DNA from: an uncultured Microbulbifer sp. | GTDB lineage: Bacteria > Pseudomonadota > Gammaproteobacteria > Pseudomonadales > Cellvibrionaceae | DNA length: 64,000 nt | Assembly (NCBI RefSeq): GCF_947504145.1 | Contig: NZ_CANNGQ010000004.1 | Location: 434,001-498,000, forward strand | Reading direction: 5' to 3' | Shown: piece by piece, positions 8,866 to 17,458 of the stretch | How positions within the stretch are numbered: position 1 is the first letter of the stretch | Layout: every line of letters begins with the position of its first letter | Program-made: the position numbers and the translations under genes | The notes under the pieces: generated by a model | Told to the model about the DNA's origin: nothing | Databases searched by the model: none | The model's input: only the letters and a program-made list of their open reading frames with translations

Positions 8866-9672
8866 TTACTGCTCTACAATCTGGCGCCAGTTACTAAAGA
8901 AATCCACTTCACCCTGCAGTAGAGACCGGTTCAGGTCATCTGCCCTGCGGTGCATTTTTTTATTGTAAAAATACAGACTGCCGCCGCGCAGGGTAAAACC
9001 TTTCGGGTTGTCTGTGAGCAATTGGTAAAACTCTTTCTGACGCTCCAGATATTGCAGAACCCGCCGCTTGCTGAAGCGTCCCCTGTGATATTTCTTGAAA
9101 ATATTTTCCTGCAGCTGCTGCTGTGTCAGCGCCTGCGCCTCGGGAGAAATCCGGCTGACATCCAGCAATCGATTCACATCGGCACTCAGATCATCCAGAT
9201 AACGGTCCGCCGCTTCCGCGGCAACTTTGGTGCGATAGATCGCTTTTTTGCGCCGCTCCTGAAACTGTTCACTTTTCGCCGTTTGCAGACTCCACATTTC
9301 CTTTTTCGCCATCTCCGTCAGCGGCCGGAAAATGGTTTTGTGCTGGCGATTGGAATTTACCGTAAGGCGATCACAGACTTCCAGCGCGCCCTGCCAGTCA
9401 GAAAATGGCTTGCCGTCGTACACTGCATTTGGCAATGTCGCCACACGCTGTTTGAGGCGTTTTTCTTCCGCATTTAACTGCCCGGGATTTTCCGCCCAGT
9501 CATTCGCCTGCAAAGTAAATAGAGATAGCAGTCCCTGATTAACGCAACGGGTTATTAGATGCGCGGTATGAGTCTGCTGTAGCGCGCGCACCTCACGGTA
9601 ATGCTCGAGGCCATAAAAAGCAGCAATCGTCAGTACAATTGCCAGTGCAATCAGGGGATAGATTTTTTTCAA
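8866..9672 (-). CDS. Hypothetical membrane-anchored or secreted coiled-coil protein
   Basis: A 268-residue protein with an N-terminal hydrophobic segment (residues 4-19, signal anchor or signal peptide). The remainder is largely helical and strongly basic, with possible coiled coil between about residues 125 and 215 (many Lys, Arg, Glu and Gln). Two cysteines (in RCVNQG and VCDRL) could form a periplasmic disulfide. No known domain is recognised. It is on the minus strand downstream of yheV with a spacing of about 18 bases, so it may be cotranscribed with prlC-yheV. Confidence 0.7.
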   Translation of the reverse strand: MKKIYPLIALAIVLTIAAFYGLEHYREVRALQQTHTAHLITRCVNQGLLSLFTLQANDWAENPGQLNAEEKRLKQRVATLPNAVYDGKPFSDWQGALEVCDRLTVNSNRQHKTIFRPLTEMAKKEMWSLQTAKSEQFQERRKKAIYRTKVAAEAADRYLDDLSADVNRLLDVSRISPEAQALTQQQLQENIFKKYHRGRFSKRRVLQYLERQKEFYQLLTDNPKGFTLRGGSLYFYNKKMHRRADDLNRSLLQGEVDFFSNWRQIVEQ

Positions 9673-9690
9673 GGGAACACTGTTTGTGGA

Positions 9691-9960
9691 TTATTTTTTA
9701 CCGGCCGGCCCGGCGGGTGGTTGCAGTATTTTTACCGCGGTTTCTTCCACTTCCCTGTCTTCGGTCTGATTCACGCGGGTATCCAGTTCCCGCGGCGATG
9801 CCTGTAGGCGGATCTCGTCTTTGAAACCACAGGCCACGCATTCGCGATAGTTTTTATCGCCCAGTTTGTAATTGACGATCTTGTCCATTTCGCTGCAGCG
9901 CGGACAGACCGCGCCGGCAATAAACCGGCGCTTCATGGGTTTTTCAAATTCGTCGCTCAA
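9691..9960 (-). CDS. yheV: YheV family zinc-ribbon protein
   Basis: An 89-residue protein with the YheV signature RFIAGAVCPRC, followed by a second cysteine pair: C19, C22, C41 and C44 form a CxxC...CxxC zinc ribbon. The family is conserved in gammaproteobacteria, usually right after prlC, as here (36 bases downstream on the same strand). Function is unknown. The C-terminal 40 residues are polar and low in complexity. A start at the internal Met9 (MKRRFIAG) is also possible. Confidence 0.85.
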   Translation of the reverse strand: MSDEFEKPMKRRFIAGAVCPRCSEMDKIVNYKLGDKNYRECVACGFKDEIRLQASPRELDTRVNQTEDREVEETAVKILQPPAGPAGKK

Positions 9961-9995
9961 AGCTTACCTCTTTAAAACCATTTCGCTTAAAAACG

Positions 9996-12044
9996 TCACT
10001 CAATGCCCGAGTGGCGCAGCAACGCGTCTATTGTAGGGGCGCGACCGCGAAATTCCGTGAACAGGTCCTGCGCGTCGCGGCTGCCCCCCTGCTCCAGCAC
10101 GGTGGTCAGGAATCGGTTGCCTGTGGCCGGGTCGAAAATCCCCGTCTCTTCAAACAGCGAAAACGCATCCGCACTCAGCACTTCCGCCCACTTGTAGCTG
10201 TAGTATCCCGCCGCGTAACCGCCGGCAAAAATATGACTGAAACTGTTCTGGAAGCGGTTGTCCGGGGATACCGGCACCACCGAAACCCGAGCGCGCACGT
10301 CATTGATCAACCGCTGGATTTCATCCGCATTGGCGCCTTCCGGGCGCGAGTGCAGCAGGAAATCGAACAGGGCAAACTCCAGTTGGCGCACAGTGAACAT
10401 CGCGGACTGGAAGTTTTTCGCGGCGAGCATTTTATCCAATAACGCCTGCGGCAGGGGCTCTCCGGTCTCAAAGTGCCCGGAAATCATCGCCAGAGCCTCC
10501 GGCTCCCAGCACCAGTTCTCCAGGAACTGGCTGGGCAACTCTACCGCATCCCAGGCCACACCGTTAATCCCGGATACCGCCGCCACATCCACCTGGGTGA
10601 GCATATGGTGCAGACCGTGGCCGAATTCGTGAAACAGGGTGGTGACCTCGTAGTGGGTCAGCAGGGCTGGTTTGTCTTTAGACGGGCTAGAAAAGTTACA
10701 AACCAGGTAGGCGACGGGCAGCTGCAGCCCCGCCACCGTCTGGCGGCGCACCCGCGCGTCGTCCATCCAGGCACCGCCGCGCTTCTTCTCACGGGCATAA
10801 GGATCGAGATAAAAACCGGCGATCGGCTCGCCGCCGCGCTTCAGCCAGTAGAAGTGCACGTCTTTGTGGTAGCTGGCCACGCTGTCGTCCCGCTCCGCCA
10901 CCACCCCAAACAGCTTCTCCGCCACCGCAAACAGGCCGGACAGCACCTTCGGGTAGGGGAAATAGGGGCGCAGATCTTCCTGGCTTACCGCGTAGCGGGA
11001 TTGCTTGAGCTTCTCCGCCGCCCAGGCCACATCCCAGGGCTGCAACTTGTCGAGGCCCAGTTCGTCGGCGGCAAACGCCTGCAGTTCGGCAAACTCCTTC
11101 ACGGCGGCGGGCTTGGCGCGCTTGGCCAGATCCCACAGGAAGGTCTCCACCTCTTCCGGCGATCCGGCCATTTTGCTGGCCAGGGAGCGCTCGGCGTAAT
11201 GCTTCATGCCCAGCAGATGCGCCTGTTCCGCGCGCAGAGACAGGATTTCCGCCATCACATTGGCGTTATCAAACTCACCGGCATTGGGGCCCACGCTGGA
11301 GGCGCGGGTGATAAACGCGTAGTGCATCTTGTGGCGCAGCTCGCGGCTTTCCGCGTGGGTCATCACCGCGAGGAAACAGGGCCCATCGAGAGTCAGTCGC
11401 CAACCCTGTTCGCCTTTTGATTCCGCCGCGGCGCGGGCGGCGGCCAGTGCGGACTCGGGGATCCCCGCCAGTTCAGCCTCGTCGGTGACCGTCAGGCTCC
11501 AGGCATTGGTGGCATCCAGTACATTGTTGGCGAACTGACTTTTCAGCTCCGCCAGACGCTTGCTGATGGTGGCGTAGCGCGCGCGCTTCTCGCCTTCCAG
11601 AGCCACACCGCCGAGATGCATATCCCGCAACCCGTGGCGCACTGCCTGCTTGCGCGCCTGGGGCCAGCCGGCAAACTCCTCGGACTTGGCCAGCGCGCGG
11701 TACACTGCAAACAGTTCCGGGTTCTGCCCCAGCTCGGTCCAGTATTCCGTCACCTGCGCCAGACACGCCTCGTAGGGCGCGCGCCAGTCGCCACTCAACA
11801 CACTGTTCAGGTGCGAGACCGGCGAAAATGCCTTGCTCAACAGATCCTGCGCCTCCTCCAGGGGTGCCATGGTCTCATTCCAACTGGGGCCATCTTCCCG
11901 GTGTTTCAGGCAGGATTGCAGCTGTTCGCGGCAGTTGGCGATAAGCTCCTTAATGGCGGGCTCCGCGTGCTGGGGCTGGATGGTATCGAAGGGCGGCAGC
12001 AGCGGGGCAGTCAGCAACGGGTTGACGGAGGAAGAATCTGACAT
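9996..12044 (-). CDS. prlC: Oligopeptidase A (M3 metallopeptidase)
   Basis: A 682-residue cytoplasmic zinc peptidase. The HEFGH zinc motif is at 472-476 in TTLFHEFGHGLHHML, and the third-ligand glutamate lies in the downstream block WDAVELPSQFLENW. Other family blocks are present (GGAWMDD, FPYPKVLSGLF). The enzyme degrades short peptides, including cleaved signal peptides. Length matches E. coli PrlC. It heads a minus-strand unit with yheV, as in other gammaproteobacteria. Confidence 0.96.
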   Translation of the reverse strand: MSDSSSVNPLLTAPLLPPFDTIQPQHAEPAIKELIANCREQLQSCLKHREDGPSWNETMAPLEEAQDLLSKAFSPVSHLNSVLSGDWRAPYEACLAQVTEYWTELGQNPELFAVYRALAKSEEFAGWPQARKQAVRHGLRDMHLGGVALEGEKRARYATISKRLAELKSQFANNVLDATNAWSLTVTDEAELAGIPESALAAARAAAESKGEQGWRLTLDGPCFLAVMTHAESRELRHKMHYAFITRASSVGPNAGEFDNANVMAEILSLRAEQAHLLGMKHYAERSLASKMAGSPEEVETFLWDLAKRAKPAAVKEFAELQAFAADELGLDKLQPWDVAWAAEKLKQSRYAVSQEDLRPYFPYPKVLSGLFAVAEKLFGVVAERDDSVASYHKDVHFYWLKRGGEPIAGFYLDPYAREKKRGGAWMDDARVRRQTVAGLQLPVAYLVCNFSSPSKDKPALLTHYEVTTLFHEFGHGLHHMLTQVDVAAVSGINGVAWDAVELPSQFLENWCWEPEALAMISGHFETGEPLPQALLDKMLAAKNFQSAMFTVRQLEFALFDFLLHSRPEGANADEIQRLINDVRARVSVVPVSPDNRFQNSFSHIFAGGYAAGYYSYKWAEVLSADAFSLFEETGIFDPATGNRFLTTVLEQGGSRDAQDLFTEFRGRAPTIDALLRHSGIE

Positions 12045-12184
12045 CGGAATTCCTTGTCGATGGGCGACCGGCAGCGGGGCGCGGATCGCGGGGACGGGTT
12101 AACATATGCCCAATATTCTAGTGGATTGCACTCGCTCGTTGCACACTAACACCTTGCTCGAAAGCCCGGAGGTCAGCTTTACCC

Positions 12185-12733
12185 ATGTCCGAATTACCCC
12201 AACCTACCCTGCGCGCGCACCGCGGCCACAGCCCGAAACTGGGTGAGCGCGTATTTATCGACCCCCAGAGCACGGTAGTCGGCGACGTGGAACTGGGCGA
12301 CGACTGCTCCGTATGGCCCATGACCGTCATCCGCGGCGACATGCACCGGGTGCGCATCGGCGCCCGCACCAGCGTGCAGGACGGCTCGGTACTGCATATC
12401 ACCCACGCCAGCGACTTCAACGAAGGCGGCTGGCCGCTCACCATCGGCGAAGACGTCACCATCGGCCACAAGGCGTGCCTGCACGGTTGTACAGTGGGCA
12501 GCCGCGTATTGATTGGCATCGGTGCGATAGTGCTGGATGGCGCGGTGATCGAAGATGAAGTGGTACTGGCCGCCGGCGCGCTGGTGCCGCCGGGCAAGCG
12601 GCTGGAAAGTGGTTATCTGTATGTGGGTTCGCCGGCAAAGCAGGCGCGGCCGCTGTCGGAAAAGGAAAAGAAATTCTTCACTTATACCGCAGGCAACTAC
12701 GTAAAGCTGAAAGACGAATACCTCGCCGGTTAA
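12185..12733 (+). CDS. Gamma carbonic anhydrase family protein (YrdA-like)
   Basis: A 182-residue left-handed beta-helix protein with hexapeptide repeats. Putative zinc ligands are H71 (in VLHITH) and H95 and H100 (in IGHKACLHG), the three-histidine pattern of gamma carbonic anhydrases. RGDMHRVRIGARTSVQDG is the family core. Many members of the YrdA branch have weak or no measured carbonic anhydrase activity, so the activity is family-based inference. It is divergent from prlC and has a different strand context from yheV. Confidence 0.9.
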   Translation: MSELPQPTLRAHRGHSPKLGERVFIDPQSTVVGDVELGDDCSVWPMTVIRGDMHRVRIGARTSVQDGSVLHITHASDFNEGGWPLTIGEDVTIGHKACLHGCTVGSRVLIGIGAIVLDGAVIEDEVVLAAGALVPPGKRLESGYLYVGSPAKQARPLSEKEKKFFTYTAGNYVKLKDEYLAG

Positions 12734-12903
12734 TCCTGCAGTAACTGCATTTAGCGCGCGCTGATTCCGCAGGATCACCGCGCGGAGCGATCGAGATCAA
12801 CAATCAGAAGTTCTGCCTCGCGGCACAATGGTTCCAGCATCTGTACTAAACCTGATGTACAGAATGTAAGTACGCATAACAACTTCTGATTGTGGACAAC
12901 TCG
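12734..12903. promoter_or_regulatory. Intergenic region with a 13-bp inverted repeat abutting the hydrolase start
   Basis: This 170-base spacer contains arms at 12800-12812 (ACAATCAGAAGTT) and 12881-12893 (its exact reverse complement), separated by 68 bases. It also holds a smaller CTGTAC/GTACAG pair at 12841-12846 and 12857-12862. The right outer arm ends 10 bases before the ATG of the downstream hydrolase and covers the zone where its ribosome-binding site should be. A leader structure or operator is possible. This reading is inference. Confidence 0.4.
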
Positions 12904-14151
12904 ATGACCGACAACCGCCAACTGCGTATTAACGGCCAGCGCCTGTGGGACTCCCTGATGGAGATGGCGCAGATCGGCGCCACCGACAAGGGCGGCTGCA
13001 ACCGCCAGGCCCTTACCGACCTGGACAAGCAGGGCCGTGACCTGTTCGTAGAGTGGTGCGAAGACGCCGGCTGTACCGTCACCATCGACGATGTGGGCAA
13101 TATCTTCGCCCAGCGTCCGGGAAAGAATCCCGACCTGCCTCCGGTGCTCACCGGCTCCCACCTCGATACCCAGCCCACCGGCGGCAAGTTTGACGGTGTT
13201 TACGGCGTACTCTCCGGCCTTGAAGTCATTCGCTCTCTCAATGACGCCAATGTGGAAACCGACGCCCCTGTTGAAGTCGCCGTATGGACCAACGAAGAGG
13301 GCGCCCGCTTCTCCCCCGCCATGATCGGCTCCGGCGTCTGGGCCGGCGAGTTCGACCTCCATTACGCCTACGCCCGCGAGGACAAGGAAGGCAAAACTTT
13401 CGGCGAAGAACTCGCACGCATTGGCTACAAAGGTGACATCCCGGCCAAGCCGCGCCCCCTCGCCGCCGCTTTTGAGGTGCACATCGAACAGGGCCCCATC
13501 TTAGAGGCCGAAGAAAAAACCATCGGCGTATTGAGCGGAGTCCAGGGCATGAACTGGTACGACCTCACCCTCATCGGCCAGCCCTGCCACGCCGGCCCCA
13601 GCCCCATGGAAACCCGCCGCGATCCGTTTATGGGGCTGCACCGCGTACTCGACGAACTCTACAAACTCGCCGAAGAACACGCCCCCTGGGCCCGCGCCAC
13701 CTTCGGCGACATCCGCGTCGAACCCGGCAGCCGCAACACCGTGCCAGAAAAACTCGTCCTCGCCGTCGACCTGCGCCACCCGAACCAGAAAATCCTCGAC
13801 AGCATGGACCAGCGCTTCCGCGAAATCGCCGCCCGCGTGGCCGACGACATCGGCCTCGAACAGCAGATCCGCGAAGAGTGGCGCTCCCCCGCCGTCGCCT
13901 TCGATTCCAAATGTGTGGAAGCCGTGCGCAGCTCTGTAGCCGAGCTGGGTTACAGCAACAAGGAAATGGTCTCCGGTGCCGGTCACGACTCCGTGTATAT
14001 CTCCCGCGTCGCGCCCACCAGCATGATCTTTGTGCCCTGTGAAAAAGGATTGAGTCATAACGAAGCGGAAAATGCGGAACCGAAGGATCTGGAGGCGGGA
14101 GCGAATGTGCTGCTGCACGCGATGCTGAAGATGGCAAACAAAAAAGGCTAA
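12904..14151 (+). CDS. M20 family Zn-dependent hydrolase (N-carbamoyl-L-amino acid hydrolase/allantoate amidohydrolase type)
   Basis: A 415-residue amidohydrolase of the HyuC/AllC/ureidopropionase branch. Metal-site residues are visible: H86 and D97 in GSHLDTQPTGGKFDG, E131-E132 in TNEEGARF, H193 in HIEQGP, and H385 in LSHNEAE. The lid-domain region QPCHAGPSPMETRRDP is typical. These enzymes remove a carbamoyl (ureido) group from N-carbamoyl amino acids or allantoate and release ammonia and CO2. A GTG at 12892 is an alternative start; the ATG gives the usual N-terminus (LRINGQRLWDSLMEMA). The next gene, an amidinotransferase-fold enzyme on the same strand, may supply its ureido substrate. The exact substrate is unknown. 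Confidence 0.85.
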   Translation: MTDNRQLRINGQRLWDSLMEMAQIGATDKGGCNRQALTDLDKQGRDLFVEWCEDAGCTVTIDDVGNIFAQRPGKNPDLPPVLTGSHLDTQPTGGKFDGVYGVLSGLEVIRSLNDANVETDAPVEVAVWTNEEGARFSPAMIGSGVWAGEFDLHYAYAREDKEGKTFGEELARIGYKGDIPAKPRPLAAAFEVHIEQGPILEAEEKTIGVLSGVQGMNWYDLTLIGQPCHAGPSPMETRRDPFMGLHRVLDELYKLAEEHAPWARATFGDIRVEPGSRNTVPEKLVLAVDLRHPNQKILDSMDQRFREIAARVADDIGLEQQIREEWRSPAVAFDSKCVEAVRSSVAELGYSNKEMVSGAGHDSVYISRVAPTSMIFVPCEKGLSHNEAENAEPKDLEAGANVLLHAMLKMANKKG

Positions 14152-14182
14152 CGAAGCTAATTACCTAGATGCGAAGCGGCTG

Positions 14183-14280
14183 CTGCCGGTACCGATTCGC
14201 CAGACCTTCCGCGAGAGGGACCTCGCGGAAGAGCCCCCAGGGATGGGTTCACGGCGTGTCTGGCGAATCGGTACCGGCAG
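14183..14280. repeat. Palindromic intergenic element A (23-bp perfect arms, two inner hairpins)
   Basis: Perfect inverted arms lie at 14183-14205 and 14258-14280 (CTGCCGGTACCG... and its reverse complement). Pairing can extend outward a further eight or so bases with two wobble-type mismatches. Inside are two hairpins. One is 14206-14231, a 10-bp stem (CTTCCGCGAG) with loop AGGGAC. The other is 14236-14247, CCCA/TGGG around loop GGGA. The element fills the space between two plus-strand genes. It shares its inner architecture with the element at 25292-25385. It encodes no protein and shows no transposase. Confidence 0.85.
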
Positions 14281-14335
14281 TGGCCGCGCCAACAGAGCTA
14301 GAACAAAGCTCCGAAAAAGATTCGAGAAAAAAACC

Positions 14336-15253
14336 ATGACCGAATTTACTTACAAACACCGCAACGACAACGGCAACACCGCGCCGCTGAAAAACTGGGG
14401 CATCGACTCCGAATACGGCGTGCTCACCGACCTGCTCGTCGGCCCCATCGACAACTACACCTGGCAAATGGGCAACGCCGCCAGCCGCCGCTCCGTACGT
14501 CTCGGCCGCCAGTTCGACGCCACCGTCGCCAAACAACAGCATCGGGAAATGCTCGACGCCTACAAACAGGCCGGCGTCACCACCCACCTGCTCCCCGCCG
14601 ACAGCAACCTCCCCTACCAGCTCTACGCCCGCGACAGCAGCGTCATGACACCCTGGGGGCCCATCGTTACGCAGATGTACTCCCCCTGGCGCCGCGGCGA
14701 ATGGGTCGACGTGGTAAAGACTTACCAAAAGCTGAATATTCCGATTTACGACATCATCACCGCCGGCAGCCTAGAGGGCGGCGACTTTATGGTGCTCGAG
14801 CCCGGCGTCATCCTGTGCGGCTACAGCGGCGAGCGCACCTCACCGCAAGGCTTCAACCAGATGAAAGGCTGGATCGAAAAAGAAGGCTGGGAAGTGAAAG
14901 GTTACGAATTTGACCCCTACTTCCTGCATATCGACGTACTGGTAGCGGCGCTCGCAGAAAAGCTCGTCGCCGTGTGTGTGGATGCGGTAGAGCCAGAACT
15001 GATTCAGTGGTTCAAAGCCCGCAACTTTGAAATCATCGACATCTCCTACCCGCAGGTGATGGAGCTCGGCGTCAACGTCGTCGCCCTCGGTAACGACCGC
15101 GTCATGCTCCCCGCCGACAACACCGAACTGAAAGAAAAGTGCCGTGCCCACGGACTGGAAGTGATTGACCCGGATATCTCCATGATCACCGCCGGCGGCG
15201 GTGGCGTGCACTGCATGTGTCAGCCACTCGCACGGCAAGTTGCCACCAAATAA
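14336..15253 (+). CDS. Amidinotransferase-fold hydrolase (arginine deiminase/DDAH-related)
   Basis: A 305-residue protein of the guanidino-group modifying superfamily. The catalytic set is visible: D100 in LYARDSS, E147 in LEGGDFM, H198 in FLHIDV, and a nucleophilic cysteine (C293 or C295) in GGGGVHCMCQPL. Such enzymes hydrolyse or transfer the amidino group of arginine, methylarginine or guanidino acids. The active site looks complete, but the substrate cannot be assigned from sequence. The start ATG has a GAGAAAA ribosome-binding site; upstream reading would run through the palindromic element and was rejected. It follows the M20 hydrolase by 184 bases and ends at a strong terminator. Confidence 0.85.
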   Translation: MTEFTYKHRNDNGNTAPLKNWGIDSEYGVLTDLLVGPIDNYTWQMGNAASRRSVRLGRQFDATVAKQQHREMLDAYKQAGVTTHLLPADSNLPYQLYARDSSVMTPWGPIVTQMYSPWRRGEWVDVVKTYQKLNIPIYDIITAGSLEGGDFMVLEPGVILCGYSGERTSPQGFNQMKGWIEKEGWEVKGYEFDPYFLHIDVLVAALAEKLVAVCVDAVEPELIQWFKARNFEIIDISYPQVMELGVNVVALGNDRVMLPADNTELKEKCRAHGLEVIDPDISMITAGGGGVHCMCQPLARQVATK

Positions 15254-15265
15254 TGTGGCGCAAAC

Positions 15266-15294
15266 AAAAATGGCGACCGGTGGTCGCCATTTTT
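15266..15294. terminator. Bidirectional intrinsic terminator
   Basis: AAAAATGGCGACC at 15266-15278 pairs perfectly with GGTCGCCATTTTT at 15282-15294 around a short loop. The A- and T-runs give it the shape of a terminator on both strands. It sits between the convergent amidinotransferase-like gene (stop at 15253) and the membrane protein gene (stop at 15304). Confidence 0.9.
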
Positions 15295-15303
15295 GTATCT
15301 GAT

Positions 15304-15705
15304 TTACTTCCCCTGAGCCCGCAACCACCCCGACCCGGCGATCCCGCCTGCCGCGCAGGCCAGAATAATCACCAGCGGTGTCAGCGTCCCCAGCGCCAGC
15401 GCGCCAATACCCAGACCGCGCATCGGCAGCAATACCAGCAACAGAATCCCCGCCGGTATCAGCGAAAGCAGAAAGCCGCGGGTAATCCAGCTCTTGCGCC
15501 AGGGCAGCAGGAAAATCAGCCCGCAGATACCGCCCCACACAACCCGCTGATAAATGTACGCATTGGAAAGGTGCGGCGCGATGTCGACCGACAGCGCGCG
15601 GGTAAACCCGTAGTGGCCCAGCGCCCACAGGCCGAGTGCGTAACCGAGCCCGGCGATACCGCCGGCGGCAAAACAGATAGAAAGGTTTTTTATAAATTCG
15701 CGCAT
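15304..15705 (-). CDS. Hypothetical four-helix membrane protein
   Basis: A 133-residue hydrophobic protein with about four predicted membrane helices (near residues 7-25, 48-65, 70-95 and 98-125) and few charges. The family is not recognised. The ATG at 15705 has a GGGGGA ribosome-binding site; a GTG at 15726 and an ATG at 15711 are possible but less well placed. It is on the minus strand downstream of purK, with an 11-bp imperfect stem-loop between them. Function is unknown. Confidence 0.65.
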   Translation of the reverse strand: MREFIKNLSICFAAGGIAGLGYALGLWALGHYGFTRALSVDIAPHLSNAYIYQRVVWGGICGLIFLLPWRKSWITRGFLLSLIPAGILLLVLLPMRGLGIGALALGTLTPLVIILACAAGGIAGSGWLRAQGK

Positions 15706-15728
15706 AAACATCCCCCGATTCTTCACGC

Positions 15729-15754
15729 CCCCGTCAGGAAATTTCCTAACGGGG
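15729..15754. other. Stem-loop between purK and the membrane-protein gene
   Basis: CCCCGT at 15729-15734 pairs with ACGGGG at 15749-15754, and AGGAA pairs with TTCCT inside, with one mismatch. No T-run follows on the minus strand. It could be a processing or weak termination site after purK. Confidence 0.35.
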
Positions 15755-15809
15755 TAATTGGGGAAAGTATGCCAGAACTAACAGAAAAGACCGCTAACGG
15801 GTTTGAATA

Positions 15810-16925
15810 TCAGGCGGGGCGTTTGCTGGGGCCGTAGAGTTCTTCCAGCATCGCATCGATATGTTCGGCCAGTGCTTCCTGGGTATCGTCCAGCAAGATC
15901 ACATGGCCCATCTTGCGACCCGGGCGCAGCTCCTTGCCGTAGGACCAGACACCGTCATTTTGCAGCGTAGGTTTTTTGTCCACACCCAGCATATTGATCA
16001 TCACTGCCGGGCGCTCTGCAGTAGTAGCGCCCAGTTCCATGCCGAGAATCGCACGTACATGGTTGGCAAACTGGCTGGTCTTGGCACCGGCTAACGTCCA
16101 GTGGCCACTGTTGTGTACCCGCGGTGCCAGCTCGTTGATCAGCAGGCCGTCGTCGGTGACGAAACACTCCATCGCCAGCACACCCACGTAATCCCAGGCA
16201 TTCATGAGAGTGGACAGATATTCTTGCGCGGTAGTCTGCAGCTTTTCATCCACATGCGGCGCCGGTGCAGTAGAGACCAGCAGAGTGCCGTTGTAGTGAT
16301 CGTTCTCCGCCAGCGGGTACGTCACTACGTTTCCATCGGCGGTGCGGGCGCCGATTAAAGAAACTTCGCGGGAGAAGTTGATGCCTTTCTCTACCACGTA
16401 TTCCTGCGCGGGTACCTGGTCGGCGATTGCGGCGAGGTCTTCGTCGCTGTTCACCCGCCACTGGTTCTTGCCGTCGTAGCCGTTTTCACAGCTTTTAATA
16501 AACGAGGGGTAACCCAGCTCTTTGACCGCCGCACAGATCTCGTCGTAATTGTTGGCGGGGCGGAAAGGGGCCACCGGCAGGCCGGCATCGGTGATCGCGG
16601 TTTTTTCGCGCACCCGGTGTTGGGTTTTTTCAAACGCATCCGGGCGCGGGTACACCGGGCAGAATTTTTCCAGTGCGCGCAACAGGCCTGCATCCACACC
16701 TTCGCGCTCGGCAGTGATGACTTCCGGGCTGCCCATCGCCTTGTACAACGTTTCGATATCTGAGCCATCGCCGGCGTCCACGATGGTACCCAGCCCTTCC
16801 ACGCAGGTGGTGTTCTCACCACCCTCGGCGAGAAAACTGAATTCGATACCCAGCGGGCGGGCCTCCTGGGCCATCATCTGCGCCAGCTGACCACAACCGA
16901 CTATACCTACACGTCTGGCTGTCAT
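15810..16925 (-). CDS. purK: 5-(carboxyamino)imidazole ribonucleotide synthase
   Basis: A 371-residue ATP-grasp enzyme of purine synthesis that makes N5-CAIR from AIR, ATP and bicarbonate. The N-terminus MTARRVGIVGCGQLAQMM is the classic PurK start, and the ATP-grasp blocks (YPSFIKSCENGYDGKNQW, AMECFVTDDGLLINELAPRVHNSGHWT) are intact. The ATG at 16925 has a GAGG ribosome-binding site; a TTG at 16961 would add 12 residues and was rejected. It follows purE closely on the minus strand, the usual purEK operon. Confidence 0.96.
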   Translation of the reverse strand: MTARRVGIVGCGQLAQMMAQEARPLGIEFSFLAEGGENTTCVEGLGTIVDAGDGSDIETLYKAMGSPEVITAEREGVDAGLLRALEKFCPVYPRPDAFEKTQHRVREKTAITDAGLPVAPFRPANNYDEICAAVKELGYPSFIKSCENGYDGKNQWRVNSDEDLAAIADQVPAQEYVVEKGINFSREVSLIGARTADGNVVTYPLAENDHYNGTLLVSTAPAPHVDEKLQTTAQEYLSTLMNAWDYVGVLAMECFVTDDGLLINELAPRVHNSGHWTLAGAKTSQFANHVRAILGMELGATTAERPAVMINMLGVDKKPTLQNDGVWSYGKELRPGRKMGHVILLDDTQEALAEHIDAMLEELYGPSKRPA

Positions 16926-16966
16926 TTCCGCTATACCTCGTAATCGTTCACTAGTCGCCAAGCAAT

Positions 16967-17458
16967 TTATTCAACTTCGAAGGGCACACCGGCGGTCTGC
17001 TTCTCGCGCCAGGCGATCAGGCGCTTTTGCAGTTCTGGATCCGTCAGGGACAGTATCTGTGCTGCCATCAGGCCCGCATTGAATGCGCCGGAGGCACCCA
17101 CGGCCTGGGTCGCCACGGCCACGCCTTTGGGCATCTGGACAATGGACAGCAGGCTGTCCATACCGGTCATGAATTTGCTCGCCACCGGCACACCAATCAC
17201 GGGCAGCGGGGTCATGGCCGCGATCATGCCCGGCAGGTGCGCGGAGCCGCCGGCGCCGGCGATGATCACCTCGGTACCGCGCTCATGGGCGGTGGTAGCA
17301 AACTCAGTCATGCGCTGGGGGGTGCGGTGGGCAGAAACCACGGCGGTGGCGAAAGGCACACCCAGATCGGTGAGGGGCTTGGTGGCCATTTCCATGGTCG
17401 GCCAGTCAGACTGGGATCCCATCACGATGGTGACTTTTTCGAAGGGAAGCTCATTCAC
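16967..17458 (-). CDS. purE: N5-carboxyaminoimidazole ribonucleotide mutase
   Basis: A 163-residue class I PurE. It has the substrate loop [10 protein letters not shown], the SAHRTP motif with the catalytic histidine, and the [11 protein letters not shown] block. It converts N5-CAIR to CAIR for de novo purine synthesis. The start is a GTG at 17458, with GGAG ten bases upstream; reading further upstream would add an untypical 58-residue extension. It is followed 41 bases later by purK. No classical PurR operator was recognised in the 276-base upstream spacer. Confidence 0.95.
   Translation of the reverse strand: MNELPFEKVTIVMGSQSDWPTMEMATKPLTDLGVPFATAVVSAHRTPQRMTEFATTAHERGTEVIIAGAGGSAHLPGMIAAMTPLPVIGVPVASKFMTGMDSLLSIVQMPKGVAVATQAVGASGAFNAGLMAAQILSLTDPELQKRLIAWREKQTAGVPFEVE

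Noticed and set aside
12775-13482. A 235-codon frame on the minus strand over the M20 hydrolase
   Set aside because: It is opposite the conserved active-site region of the hydrolase and matches no family.
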